Shown one piece after another: positions 21,801-28,414 of a stretch of DNA of 64,000 bases. The notes beneath the pieces were generated by a model that saw only the letters and a program-made list of their open reading frames with translations, was not told the DNA's origin and made no database searches. Source of the DNA: Protaetiibacter intestinalis. Its GTDB lineage: Bacteria > Actinomycetota > Actinomycetes > Actinomycetales > Microbacteriaceae. Each line of letters opens with the position of its first letter. Within the stretch, counting starts at the first letter, position 1. Where the stretch lies: NCBI RefSeq assembly GCF_003627075.1, contig NZ_CP032630.1:558001-622000 (forward strand). The letters are read 5' to 3'. Both the position numbers and the translations under genes were made by a program.

Positions 21801-22876
21801 CCGGCTCGATCACCGACCGCACCTACGCGGTCGCCCTCGGCCGCGCCGAGAACATCAAGCCGGCCGCCCTCACCGCCGTCACGAAGGGCACCGGCGGCTA
21901 CTGCGTGCTCACCGACGACCTGGATGCCGACAGCCGGTACAAGCTCGCGAAGTACTTCCTGCAGGTGCTCGCGGGGGTCAAGAACGACCAGATCGTCGTC
22001 GACCCGCCGGTGAAGATCCCGGTCGGGTCGGACGTCGACGTGCCGTTCGTGCTCGCGGAGACCGACTTCGTGGCCGACGTGTTCCTGCTGACCCAGCATC
22101 CGGAGCTCGTCGACATGACGCTCATCACCCCCGACGGCGACGTCATCGACCCGGCGTTCATGGCGGGGCTCGGCGGCCGCAACTACGTGCGGGTGGCCGA
22201 CGACGTCGTGTACTACCGGCTGACGCTGCCCGCCCCGATCGGCGCGGGCGCGCGCTCCGGCACCTGGCTCGCTCGCTTCACGATCGACAAGCGCCACCTC
22301 AAGGCGGCCGTCGGCAAGGAGCAGCTCACGGCCGAGGAGGTGCGCGAGATCGCGAGGCGGGGCCTGCCCGGCACGGTGCTCGTGCACGCCTCGTCGAGCC
22401 TGCGGATGCGGGTCGACACCGAGCAGGACTCGCTCGAACCGGGGGCGAAGGCGCGGCTCGTCGCGTGGCTCACCGAGTACGACGTGCCCGTGTCGGGCCG
22501 GGCGCAGGTGCGGGCCACCGTCACCGAGCCCTCCGGCGCGCAGTACGACGTCGACCTCACCGAGTCCGCCCCGGGCGAGTTCGTGGAGGCGATCGGCCTC
22601 GGCGCTCCGGGCGTCTACACGGTGCTGTTCCGGGCGGAGGGCAAGACCTTCCGCGGCACCCCGTTCACGCGCGAGGAGGTGCGCACCCTCAGCGTGTGGA
22701 GGGGCGGCGACGAGTACAAGCCGACCGAGGGCGAGGAGCCGGGGCGCAAGCGCATCCCGGGCCGCTGGTGGAAGGCGATCGAGCGCGACCCGAAGCTGCT
22801 CGAACTGCTCACCAAGCGCCTCGCCGAGGACGGCCTCTCCGTGAAGGAGCTCGAGCGCGAGTTCGAGCGGGTGTGA
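18875..22876 (+). CDS. Subtilisin-family serine protease fused to a VWA domain, no signal peptide
   Basis: A 1333-residue multidomain protein. In order: a small N-terminal beta domain (5-70); a prodomain-like region ending near RYAEPNLVV (about 190-263); an S8 peptidase with catalytic Asp315 (AVVDSG), His357 (DHGT), oxyanion Asn467 (SAGNN) and Ser645 (GGTSHATP); a VWA domain from about 845 with the MIDAS motif DRSGS; then beta-rich domains. The peptidase is interrupted at about 555-635 by a Ser/Thr/Ala-rich segment of the ATSLSVASTAGA type seen in phage-tail and adhesin proteins. There is no signal peptide or membrane helix, unusual for this family. GAGGAG precedes the ATG. Substrate unknown. 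Confidence 0.88.
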   Translation: MSATAFRPLSAQVTTPDGSPVAGAAVTRTAPDRTTLTVETDARGIARFDADPREAASLTAIAKGLAPDAREIGDGYPVRPDGVEQFVLAPAGWPAYYRGRVRVPFRPVPDAVGVRLVGGAAPKDDAGYDGLDAIGDARDVIRFGDPTVAVVRLAAPAGGDTVRDIGREVADVDRLGEVGAVVELTDRGAAFLTDELVVSLLTDDVDPVALAARHGLEVVKRFEALPRTYVLRSPAGAGYDLLDILAAVVAEPGVRYAEPNLVVTVEDDAVTPNDFLFPQQWDHGVIGTPDAWQVLQDLDPAHTFGSPDVTIAVVDSGVDDGHPGMAVTLSDGTAKVSRLFDFARMAADNDNTADGDHGTNCAGTAAGAVNNAEGTAGVAGNCHVFGIRRSGPETRYAEMYLWLAGLDANSSTAGFPAQLATGVDVITNSFGFSIGMPISALMQDTFDAVTDDGRGGLGTALFFSAGNNIRDLDATSDRPWSMYGRCFGVAASTLDTDGVTEIHAGYSNFGSTIDFAAPSHTRFRSPDPAIRHDPNTEFGIFSSTRADAPEGTAIAGSADATTTLSAASAAGATSLSVASTAGATVGGALLVGNVATRAARGRTITAVDAGAGTVSFDFPLTTGFASGTAVAFAPRRYRSDFGGTSHATPLTAGVAALMLSANPQLRWDQVGQILRDTAVKIDPTQTDPVGRWTDVNGLVSSDPGYAGPSFSRWFGAGRIDAGAAVSRAACTIDLVTDELAFTDIPEGEEAWRAVRFDVHSLYASTFTVTGAPAAPFGLPLGATESLTGTADYQTVQEAYLWVNFVGTTAGATAAGSITVRHDQTGQEWTLQIAANTVPPTSACVMLVLDRSGSMDAASGVGTAKRIDVLHYSAGILAEAVHEGDGVGIVGFDDDSFPVLVPPVGPLLAPTIFDTTRGDVRSKISSYAVNLNGATSIGDGLELGQNELNPVGGYDTKATIVFTDGYENRNAFIADVSGSITDRTYAVALGRAENIKPAALTAVTKGTGGYCVLTDDLDADSRYKLAKYFLQVLAGVKNDQIVVDPPVKIPVGSDVDVPFVLAETDFVADVFLLTQHPELVDMTLITPDGDVIDPAFMAGLGGRNYVRVADDVVYYRLTLPAPIGAGARSGTWLARFTIDKRHLKAAVGKEQLTAEEVREIARRGLPGTVLVHASSSLRMRVDTEQDSLEPGAKARLVAWLTEYDVPVSGRAQVRATVTEPSGAQYDVDLTESAPGEFVEAIGLGAPGVYTVLFRAEGKTFRGTPFTREEVRTLSVWRGGDEYKPTEGEEPGRKRIPGRWWKAIERDPKLLELLTKRLAEDGLSVKELEREFERV

Positions 22877-22920
22877 ACCCGGCGGGACCTGCGACCCTCG
22901 ACGCGGGGGCGGCACGCACG

Positions 22921-22926
22921 TAGGGT
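22921..22926 (+). promoter_or_regulatory. Leaderless -10 element (TAGGGT) of the PPOX-fold gene
   Basis: TAGGGT ends seven bases before the ATG at 22933. It implies a separate leaderless promoter, not read-through from the protease gene. Confidence 0.5.
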
Positions 22927-22932
22927 GCCGTC

Positions 22933-23331
22933 ATGGAGCACGCGGCGGAGACCCTCGACCTCGACACCTGCTGGGAGCTGCTCGCCCAGGCCCGGATCGG
23001 GCGGGTGATCTTCTCGGAGGGCGACGACGTGGAGGTGTTCCCGGTCAACTTCTCGATCGGCGGGCGCAGCGTGCTGTTCCGCAGCGCGCCGGGCTCGAAG
23101 CTCGAACTCGTCGCGGAGCACCCGCGGGTCGCGTTCGAGGTCGACGAGCACTCCGAGGAGGTCGCCTGGAGCGTCATCCTGTGGGGCACCGCCGAACGCC
23201 TCGAGTTCGACGACGAGATCGAGCACTCCGGCATCCTGGGGCTCGTCTCGTGGTCACCCGACGAGAAGTTCAACTACGTGCGCATCACCCCCGACCGCGT
23301 GAGCGGCCGCCGCTTCCACCGCGCGGACTAG
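22933..23331 (+). CDS. Pyridoxamine 5'-phosphate oxidase-fold flavin-binding protein
   Basis: A 132-residue split-barrel protein of the PPOX-like superfamily (PNPOx_2 type). It opens with the CWELLAQARIGRVIF helix-strand and continues with VFPVNFSIGGRSVLFRSAPGSKL and VAFEVDEHSEEVAWSVILWGTAERL. It lacks the PdxH C-terminal substrate signature, so it is not a vitamin B6 oxidase. Relatives bind F420, FMN or heme and reduce small molecules. It overlaps the 3' end of nrdB by four bases on the opposite strand and has its own leaderless promoter. Cofactor undetermined. Confidence 0.85.
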   Translation: MEHAAETLDLDTCWELLAQARIGRVIFSEGDDVEVFPVNFSIGGRSVLFRSAPGSKLELVAEHPRVAFEVDEHSEEVAWSVILWGTAERLEFDDEIEHSGILGLVSWSPDEKFNYVRITPDRVSGRRFHRAD

Positions 23332-24326
23332 GACTTGCGGTCGCCGGAGGAGGCGGAGGCGTTCGACTCGTAGGAGGTGTTCGTCGACTCGAAGAAGTTG
23401 ACGAGCTGCAGGGTGTCGTTCGCGGTCGCCATCCACTTGGCCGGGTTCACCACGTTGTAGTGCGAGCCGAAGCCGAGCTCCTCGAGGCGACGGTCGGCGA
23501 GGTACTTCACGTACTGGTTGATGTAGCTCGCGTTGAGTCCGAGGATGCCGTTCGGCAGCAGGTCGTTGTTGTACTGCTCCTCCATCTCGACGGCGTCGAG
23601 GATCATCTGCTTGATCTCGGCCGCGAACTCCGGCGTCTGCAGGTCGGAGTTCTCGTCGAGCACCGTGAGGATGAGGTTGATGCCGAACTTGAGGTGCAGG
23701 GACTCGTCGCGCACGATCCAGTCCATGAGCGAACCGAAGTTGCGCAGCAGGTTCCGCTGACGGAACGACAGCGCCACCATGAAGCCCGAGTAGAACCAGA
23801 TGCCCTCGAGGATGATGTTGTAGGCGATGAGGTTGCGGATGAAGTCCTGCTTGCCCGCGGTCGTCGTGATGTCGAGGGTCTCCTCGGTCATCCGGCGGAT
23901 GTAGCCGACCTCGAACTCCTCCTTGCGCTGCATCGACGGCACGTCGACGTGGGAGTTGTAGGCCTCGTTGCGGTCGATCGGGAACGTCTCGAGGACGTAC
24001 TCGAACGACATGCAGTGGTTGGCCTCCTCCCACATCTGCTTCGCGAGGTAGAGGTGCGCCTCGGGGGCGTTGACGTACGGGTAGACGCCGAAGGCGAGGG
24101 CCTTGTTGACGAGCAGCTCGTTGGGGTTGAAGTAGGAGATCAGGAAGGTGACGGCGTGACGCTCCTCGTCCGTCATCTTCTTGAAGTCGGCGAGGTCTTC
24201 GCCGAGCTGGATCTCGTTGGGGAACCAGGTGTTGGCGACCGCCTGGTCGTAGAGGTCCATCGCCCACTGGTAGGTGACGGGCTTGAGGAGGAGTCCTTCC
24301 TGGACCCCGGTGCCGAGGATGGCCAT
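23328..24326 (-). CDS. nrdB: Ribonucleotide reductase small subunit, tyrosine-free (subclass Ic-like, Mn/Fe)
   Basis: A 332-residue R2 protein. The metal ligands are Glu70, Glu101, His104, Glu174, Glu208 and His211 (NPNELL, EEANH, EGIWFYSGF, RDESLH). The residue that carries the radical in ordinary R2 is Phe108 here (HCMSF), exactly as Phe127 in the Chlamydia trachomatis subclass Ic enzyme. From memory, all these positions keep a constant offset of 19 with the chlamydial protein. A Mn(IV)/Fe(III) cofactor is therefore expected instead of a tyrosyl radical. Trp203 replaces the chlamydial relay Tyr222. Its ATG overlaps the stop of the tail peptide frame (TAATG). It works with NrdA in dNTP synthesis. 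Confidence 0.93.
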   Translation of the reverse strand: MAILGTGVQEGLLLKPVTYQWAMDLYDQAVANTWFPNEIQLGEDLADFKKMTDEERHAVTFLISYFNPNELLVNKALAFGVYPYVNAPEAHLYLAKQMWEEANHCMSFEYVLETFPIDRNEAYNSHVDVPSMQRKEEFEVGYIRRMTEETLDITTTAGKQDFIRNLIAYNIILEGIWFYSGFMVALSFRQRNLLRNFGSLMDWIVRDESLHLKFGINLILTVLDENSDLQTPEFAAEIKQMILDAVEMEEQYNNDLLPNGILGLNASYINQYVKYLADRRLEELGFGSHYNVVNPAKWMATANDTLQLVNFFESTNTSYESNASASSGDRKS

Positions 24327-24409
24327 TATTGGCAGCTCTCACACTGAAGTTCGTCCATGGGGTCGAGCGGCACTTCATAACCGCCGATGGTGTCTCCGTA
24401 GCCGTTCAC
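24326..24409 (-). CDS. Detached C-terminal redox tail of ribonucleotide reductase large subunit (27 codons)
   Basis: The 27-codon frame ends in DPMDELQCESCQ, the CxxC tail that in other class I large subunits sits at the very C-terminus. There it shuttles electrons from thioredoxin to the active site. The nrdA product here has no cysteine in its last 50 residues. The frame starts at a GTG overlapping the nrdA stop (GTGA), has GGAGG six bases upstream (24420-24416), and ends overlapping the nrdB ATG (TAATG). Three readings are possible: a separate peptide, a -1 ribosomal frameshift joining it to NrdA, or a one-base sequence error. The ribosome-binding site and clean overlaps favour real expression. 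Confidence 0.7.
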   Translation of the reverse strand: MNGYGDTIGGYEVPLDPMDELQCESCQ

Positions 24410-26871
24410 GCGAGGCCTCCGAATCCGCGACGCGGCGCGGCGGCCGGTGCGGCCGGGGCCTCGGTCGCCGGGGCGGCCGCCGCGGCACCGAAGCCGCGCT
24501 GGGCGCCGGCGCCGGTGTTCAGCTCCTCGGTCTTGTTGACCTTGACCGTGGACTGCTCGGCCGTGTGGCGCGGCTTCATGTGCAGGTAGTAGGTCGTCTT
24601 GACGCCCTTCTCCCATGCCGCGTAGTAGATGTCCATCATGTCGCCGAGGTCGCGCGTCTCGAGGTACATGTTGCGGCTGATGGCCTGGTCGATCCACTTC
24701 TGGGCGCGCGCCGCCACCTCGATGAACGAGTACGGCGAGAGCTGGAAGCTCGTCTTGTAGACGTTCTTGAGATCGTCGGGGATCTCGGCGATGTTCTGCA
24801 CGTCGCCCTGGCTGCGCAGCACCTGCTCGCGCACGGTGTCCCAGAGGCCGAGCTTCTGCAGGTCGTTCACGAGGTTGCGGTTGACCTCGAGGAACTTGCC
24901 GTTGCTGGTTGCGCGGCTGAAGATCTGCGCGAACTGCGGGTCGAGGCCGGGGGTGGTGCCGGCGACGAGGCCGATGGATGCGGTGGGCGCGATGGCCATG
25001 AGGGTCGCGTTGCGCATGCCGCCCTTGACCTTCTCGCGCAGGCGGTCCCAGTCGAGCCGCGTGGTGCGGTCGACGGTGATCTTGATGCCGCGGTCCTTCT
25101 CGGTGAGCTCGATCGAGTCGAAGGGCACGAGGCCCTGCGACCAGCGGCTGCCCTCGAAGTTGTCGTAGGAGCCGCGCTCGCGGGCGAGGTCGGCCGACTC
25201 GTCGATGGCCGCGTAGGAGACGTGCTCCATGATCTCGTCCATGAGGGCGTACGCCTCCTCGGACTCGTACGAGAACCCGAGACGCTCCACGACATCCGTG
25301 AAGCCCATGACGCCGAGCCCGATGGCGCGGTTGGTCTGGTTGGCGTGGTCGGCCTCGGCGACCGACGACTCGGTGATGTCGATGAGGTTGTCGAGCTGGC
25401 GCACGGCGCTGCGGGCCGAGTCCTCGATGAGGGCCCAGTCGAAGCCGAGGCCGCCGTTCTCGTCGACCTTGAGGTGGGTCGAGAGGTTGATGGAGGCCAG
25501 GTTGCAGACGGAGATGTTCTCGAGGTCCTGCGGGAGGCAGATCTCGGTGCAGAGGTTCGAGAGGTGGATGGTGCCCGTGTTGTTGTTGAGGGCGCGGTTG
25601 TTGATGGTGTCCTTCCAGGTGAGCCACGGGTGGCTCGTGGTCTGGAGCGACATCAGGATGTCCTTGAACTGGGCGCGCGCGGAGATCTTCTTGAACATCC
25701 GCATCTCGCCCGCCTCGGCCTTCGCGGCGTACTCGGCGTAGCGGTCGGAGAACTCCTGGCCGTACAGCTCGTTGAGGTCGGCGACCTCGAGCGGGTCGAA
25801 GAGGTACCAGTCGCCGTCGTTCTGCACGCGCTTCATGAACTCGTCGGAGATCCAGACGGCCGTGTTGGCGGTGCGGGTGCGGCGGTACGGGTCGCCCGAG
25901 TTGTTGCGCAGCTCGAGGAACTCGGGGAAGTCGAGGTGCCAGTTCTCCATGTAGAAGCACAGGGCGCCGAACTTCTTGCCGCCGCGGCTGACCGCGCGCA
26001 GCACCGAGTCGATCGTGTGCATGAAGGGGATCGGCCCGGTCGAGGTGGTGTTGTTGGAGCGGATGGGCGAACCCTGCGAGCGCAGCTTGGTGACCGAGAG
26101 GCCGATGCCGCCCGTGCCCTTGGTGAGCCACATGACGTCGCGCACCGACTTGGCGATGTGCTCGATGTCGTCGTGCATCTCCATGACGAAGCAGTTGGAG
26201 AGCTGCGGGAACGCGGTGCCAGCGTTCACGAGGGTGGAGCCGGCGGCGAGGTACTCGAGCTTCGACATCTTGTCGTAGAACTCGATCGCGTGGCTCGTCG
26301 GGTCGGCCTCGTTGAGCGAGAGGCCCATGGCGATGCGCATCCAGAAGAACTGGGGCACCTCGAGCGGCTCGCCGTTGCGGGCCTTGATGCCGTAGCGGTT
26401 GTTGAGGGTGACGACGCCGATGTACTTGAGCAGGCCGTCGCGGGCGGGCTCGAGGGCGGCGGCGAGGCGGTCGAGGTCGAAGAGCTCGGGGAAGCGCGAG
26501 TCGAGGAGCGTCTCGGCGACGCCGCGCTCGATGGCGCCGCGGAAGTGCTGCGCGTGGAGGGCCTTCAGCTGCTCGTCGGTCGTGTAGTCGCCGAGCACGC
26601 GCTTGTAGATGGTCTTGAGCAGGAGCCGCGCGGCGACGGTGTCGAACTGCGGGTCGTCCTTGACGTTCTGGAGGGCGACCTGGATGACGGCCTCGTCGAG
26701 CTGCTGGGTGGTGATGCCGTCGAACAGGGTCAGCTCGAGCTCCGAGGCGATCTGGGTGACCCAGGTGATGTTCTCGTCGAGCCCCTGGCTCGCGTGCTCG
26801 ATCGCCAGGTTGATCTTGTTGGCGTCGTACGGCTCGCGCTCTCCGTTGCGCTTCACGACGGTGATGGTCAC
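24406..26871 (-). CDS. nrdA: Ribonucleotide reductase large subunit
   Basis: An 821-residue class I R1. It has an N-terminal ATP-cone (about 1-90, VVKRNGEREPYDANKINLAI) for allosteric control and the ten-stranded barrel with active-site Cys227 (SNCF), the thiyl-radical Cys441 (NLCTEI) and Cys456 (VCNLASINL). The usual PTASIG and loop segments follow. From about residue 770 it becomes a Lys/Glu then Ala/Pro/Gly-rich linker (RGFGAAAAAP...RGFGGLA) that stops without the expected CxxC pair; that pair is encoded in the next frame. It starts with GTG after GAAAGGGAT. Tandem NrdR boxes lie upstream. Confidence 0.95.
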   Translation of the reverse strand: MTITVVKRNGEREPYDANKINLAIEHASQGLDENITWVTQIASELELTLFDGITTQQLDEAVIQVALQNVKDDPQFDTVAARLLLKTIYKRVLGDYTTDEQLKALHAQHFRGAIERGVAETLLDSRFPELFDLDRLAAALEPARDGLLKYIGVVTLNNRYGIKARNGEPLEVPQFFWMRIAMGLSLNEADPTSHAIEFYDKMSKLEYLAAGSTLVNAGTAFPQLSNCFVMEMHDDIEHIAKSVRDVMWLTKGTGGIGLSVTKLRSQGSPIRSNNTTSTGPIPFMHTIDSVLRAVSRGGKKFGALCFYMENWHLDFPEFLELRNNSGDPYRRTRTANTAVWISDEFMKRVQNDGDWYLFDPLEVADLNELYGQEFSDRYAEYAAKAEAGEMRMFKKISARAQFKDILMSLQTTSHPWLTWKDTINNRALNNNTGTIHLSNLCTEICLPQDLENISVCNLASINLSTHLKVDENGGLGFDWALIEDSARSAVRQLDNLIDITESSVAEADHANQTNRAIGLGVMGFTDVVERLGFSYESEEAYALMDEIMEHVSYAAIDESADLARERGSYDNFEGSRWSQGLVPFDSIELTEKDRGIKITVDRTTRLDWDRLREKVKGGMRNATLMAIAPTASIGLVAGTTPGLDPQFAQIFSRATSNGKFLEVNRNLVNDLQKLGLWDTVREQVLRSQGDVQNIAEIPDDLKNVYKTSFQLSPYSFIEVAARAQKWIDQAISRNMYLETRDLGDMMDIYYAAWEKGVKTTYYLHMKPRHTAEQSTVKVNKTEELNTGAGAQRGFGAAAAAPATEAPAAPAAAPRRGFGGLA
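24410..24420 (-). promoter_or_regulatory. Shine-Dalgarno site for the detached NrdA tail
   Basis: GGAGG at 24420-24416 lies six bases before the GTG at 24409, inside the last codons of nrdA. It would allow independent re-initiation on the tail frame. An internal Shine-Dalgarno can also stimulate -1 frameshifting, as in dnaX. Confidence 0.65.
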
Positions 26872-26994
26872 GTGATCCCTTTCCTCTCCGCGCAGTCCTG
26901 CGCGCCCCGCATTCCGATGAAAAAACCCTGGTGAGAATCGACCTCGACGGCCCGTCCTCGAGCTTCGTTGCTCTCCCCCGGCCCGGAGGTTCCA

Positions 26995-27042
26995 CCACTA
27001 TATATCGGGCTCCTGACACCGGGCCAACCCTAGATGTTGTGG
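26995..27042 (-). promoter_or_regulatory. Tandem NrdR boxes upstream of nrdA
   Basis: Two sites resembling ACACWATATATWGTGT lie at 26995-27010 (CCACTATATATCGGGC) and 27027-27042 (ACCCTAGATGTTGTGG). Their starts are 32 bases apart, three helical turns, the usual NrdR arrangement. They lie in the 265-base gap between nrdA and a divergent MFS gene. The rest of that gap shows only AT-richer promoter-like sequence. Confidence 0.7.
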
Positions 27043-27136
27043 GCGTGTCATCCACAGATGTGCATAACTTCACCGCTGTTATTCACACTTTCCACACCCT
27101 AGGAGGCCCCTCCGACAGCACTACAGTGGGAAGGCC

Positions 27137-28345
27137 GTGAACGCGTACCTCGACCTCCTGCGCACCCGGGGCGTCGCCCGGATCATCGCCGCGCAGCTCG
27201 TCGCGCGGTTCCCGAGCGGCATGCTCTCGCTCGGCTTCCTCATCCACATCGAGCACCTCTTCCACAGCTACGGGGCGGCCGGCCTCGTGCTCGCCGCGAC
27301 CTCCGTCGGGCAGGCGATCTCGGGCCCCGTCACGAGCCGCTGGATGGGCCGCTGGGGCATGCGGCCCGTGCTCATCGCCACGACGACCGTCTGCGCCGTC
27401 GCGCTCACCACGATCGCGCTCGCGCAGATGCCGCTGTGGGGCTTCATGATCGCCGGCCTCGTCGCGGGGCTCAGCTACCCGCCCGTGCAGCCCGCGGTGC
27501 GCACCATCTACCCCAAGATGGTCAACTCGCGCCAGCTCACCCCGCTGTTCTCGCTCGACGCATCCGCCCAGGAGCTCATCTGGATCGCCGGGCCGGTCGT
27601 CGTGACGCTCGTCGCCATCCAGGTGTCGACCGTCGCCGGGATCTTCATCTCGGTGTTCTTCCTCGTCGTGGGCGGCGCCTGGTTCATCTCCTCGCCCGAG
27701 CTCGGCCGGGTGCGCATCCCGCGCTCGAAGCGCCGGTTCGGCGTCGTGCTCAAGCGCCCCGCGGTGCTGCTGTCGACGGTCGTCGGCTTCCTGCTGGTGG
27801 GTTCGTGCGCCGCCGTCGAGGCGGGCGTCGTGGCGACCTTCGGCGAGGGCGGCGCGGAGGCGGGACTCGTGCTCGGCATCTGGGCGGTCGCCTCGCTCGT
27901 CGGCGGCCTCGGCTTCGGCAACATCCCGATCGGGCCGTGGGCGCTCGCGCGGCGCATGTTCATCGTCTTCGTCGGCTCGACGCTCGCCGTGTTCGCCTTC
28001 GAGTTCTGGTCGATCTCGGCGACCCTCGTGATCGCCGGCCTCGGCATCGCACCGGCGCTCGCCGTGATGTTCTCGATCGTGTCGGCGACCGTCAAGTTCT
28101 CCGACACCGCGGAGGCCTACGGCTGGGTCGGCACCGGCCAGCTCATCGGCGCGGCCCTCGGCTCGGCGGTCGCCGGCTTCCTCATCGACGGCTACGGACC
28201 CGACGGCGGCTTCGTCGCGGCGGCCGCCTTCGCGTTCGCGGGTTTCCTCGTGCCGGTGTTCTTCCGGCGCGCGCACCCCGACCTCCGCGGCCGCGACGCG
28301 AGCCCCCTCCCCGACACCGAGCCGGTCCCCCTCCCGCCCAGCTGA
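27137..28345 (+). CDS. MFS transporter
   Basis: A 402-residue membrane protein with twelve predicted helices and the loop signature GPVTSRWMGRWGMRP after helix 2, placing it in the major facilitator superfamily (drug:H+ antiporter-like half). It starts at GTG 27137. TACAGT at 27122-27127 is a plausible -10, leaving almost no leader. It is divergent from nrdA, but nothing links its function to it. Substrate unknown; efflux is the likeliest role from family resemblance. Confidence 0.85.
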   Translation: MNAYLDLLRTRGVARIIAAQLVARFPSGMLSLGFLIHIEHLFHSYGAAGLVLAATSVGQAISGPVTSRWMGRWGMRPVLIATTTVCAVALTTIALAQMPLWGFMIAGLVAGLSYPPVQPAVRTIYPKMVNSRQLTPLFSLDASAQELIWIAGPVVVTLVAIQVSTVAGIFISVFFLVVGGAWFISSPELGRVRIPRSKRRFGVVLKRPAVLLSTVVGFLLVGSCAAVEAGVVATFGEGGAEAGLVLGIWAVASLVGGLGFGNIPIGPWALARRMFIVFVGSTLAVFAFEFWSISATLVIAGLGIAPALAVMFSIVSATVKFSDTAEAYGWVGTGQLIGAALGSAVAGFLIDGYGPDGGFVAAAAFAFAGFLVPVFFRRAHPDLRGRDASPLPDTEPVPLPPS

Positions 28346-28350
28346 GTCCG

Positions 28351-28410
28351 CGAAAGTACGTGCTTTTGGGCCCGATCGGGGCGAAATCACCCCAAAAGCA
28401 CGTACTTTCG
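28351..28410. repeat. Convergent-gene palindrome, family 1 copy B
   Basis: Perfect 20-base arms (28351-28370 and 28391-28410) enclose a 20-base loop. The left arm differs from copy A (5797) at one base only. It again lies between two convergent genes, with a stop codon just outside each arm. Confidence 0.85.
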
Positions 28411-28414
28411 GGGA

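Noticed and set aside
18821-22915. Open frame of 1364 codons on the minus strand opposite the protease gene
   Set aside because: It is antisense to a gene with clear catalytic motifs, has Arg/Gly/Ala/Glu-biased composition and no domain. High GC makes such long shadow frames common.
24400-24415. Classic -1 slippery heptamer at the nrdA stop
   Set aside because: The bases before the TGA do not fit X-XXY-YYZ; re-initiation at GTG with GGAGG explains the data better, though frameshifting is not excluded.
24274-26934. Open frame of 886 codons on the plus strand opposite nrdA
   Set aside because: Low-complexity Gly/Val/Glu/Arg composition and complete overlap with a well-supported RNR gene.
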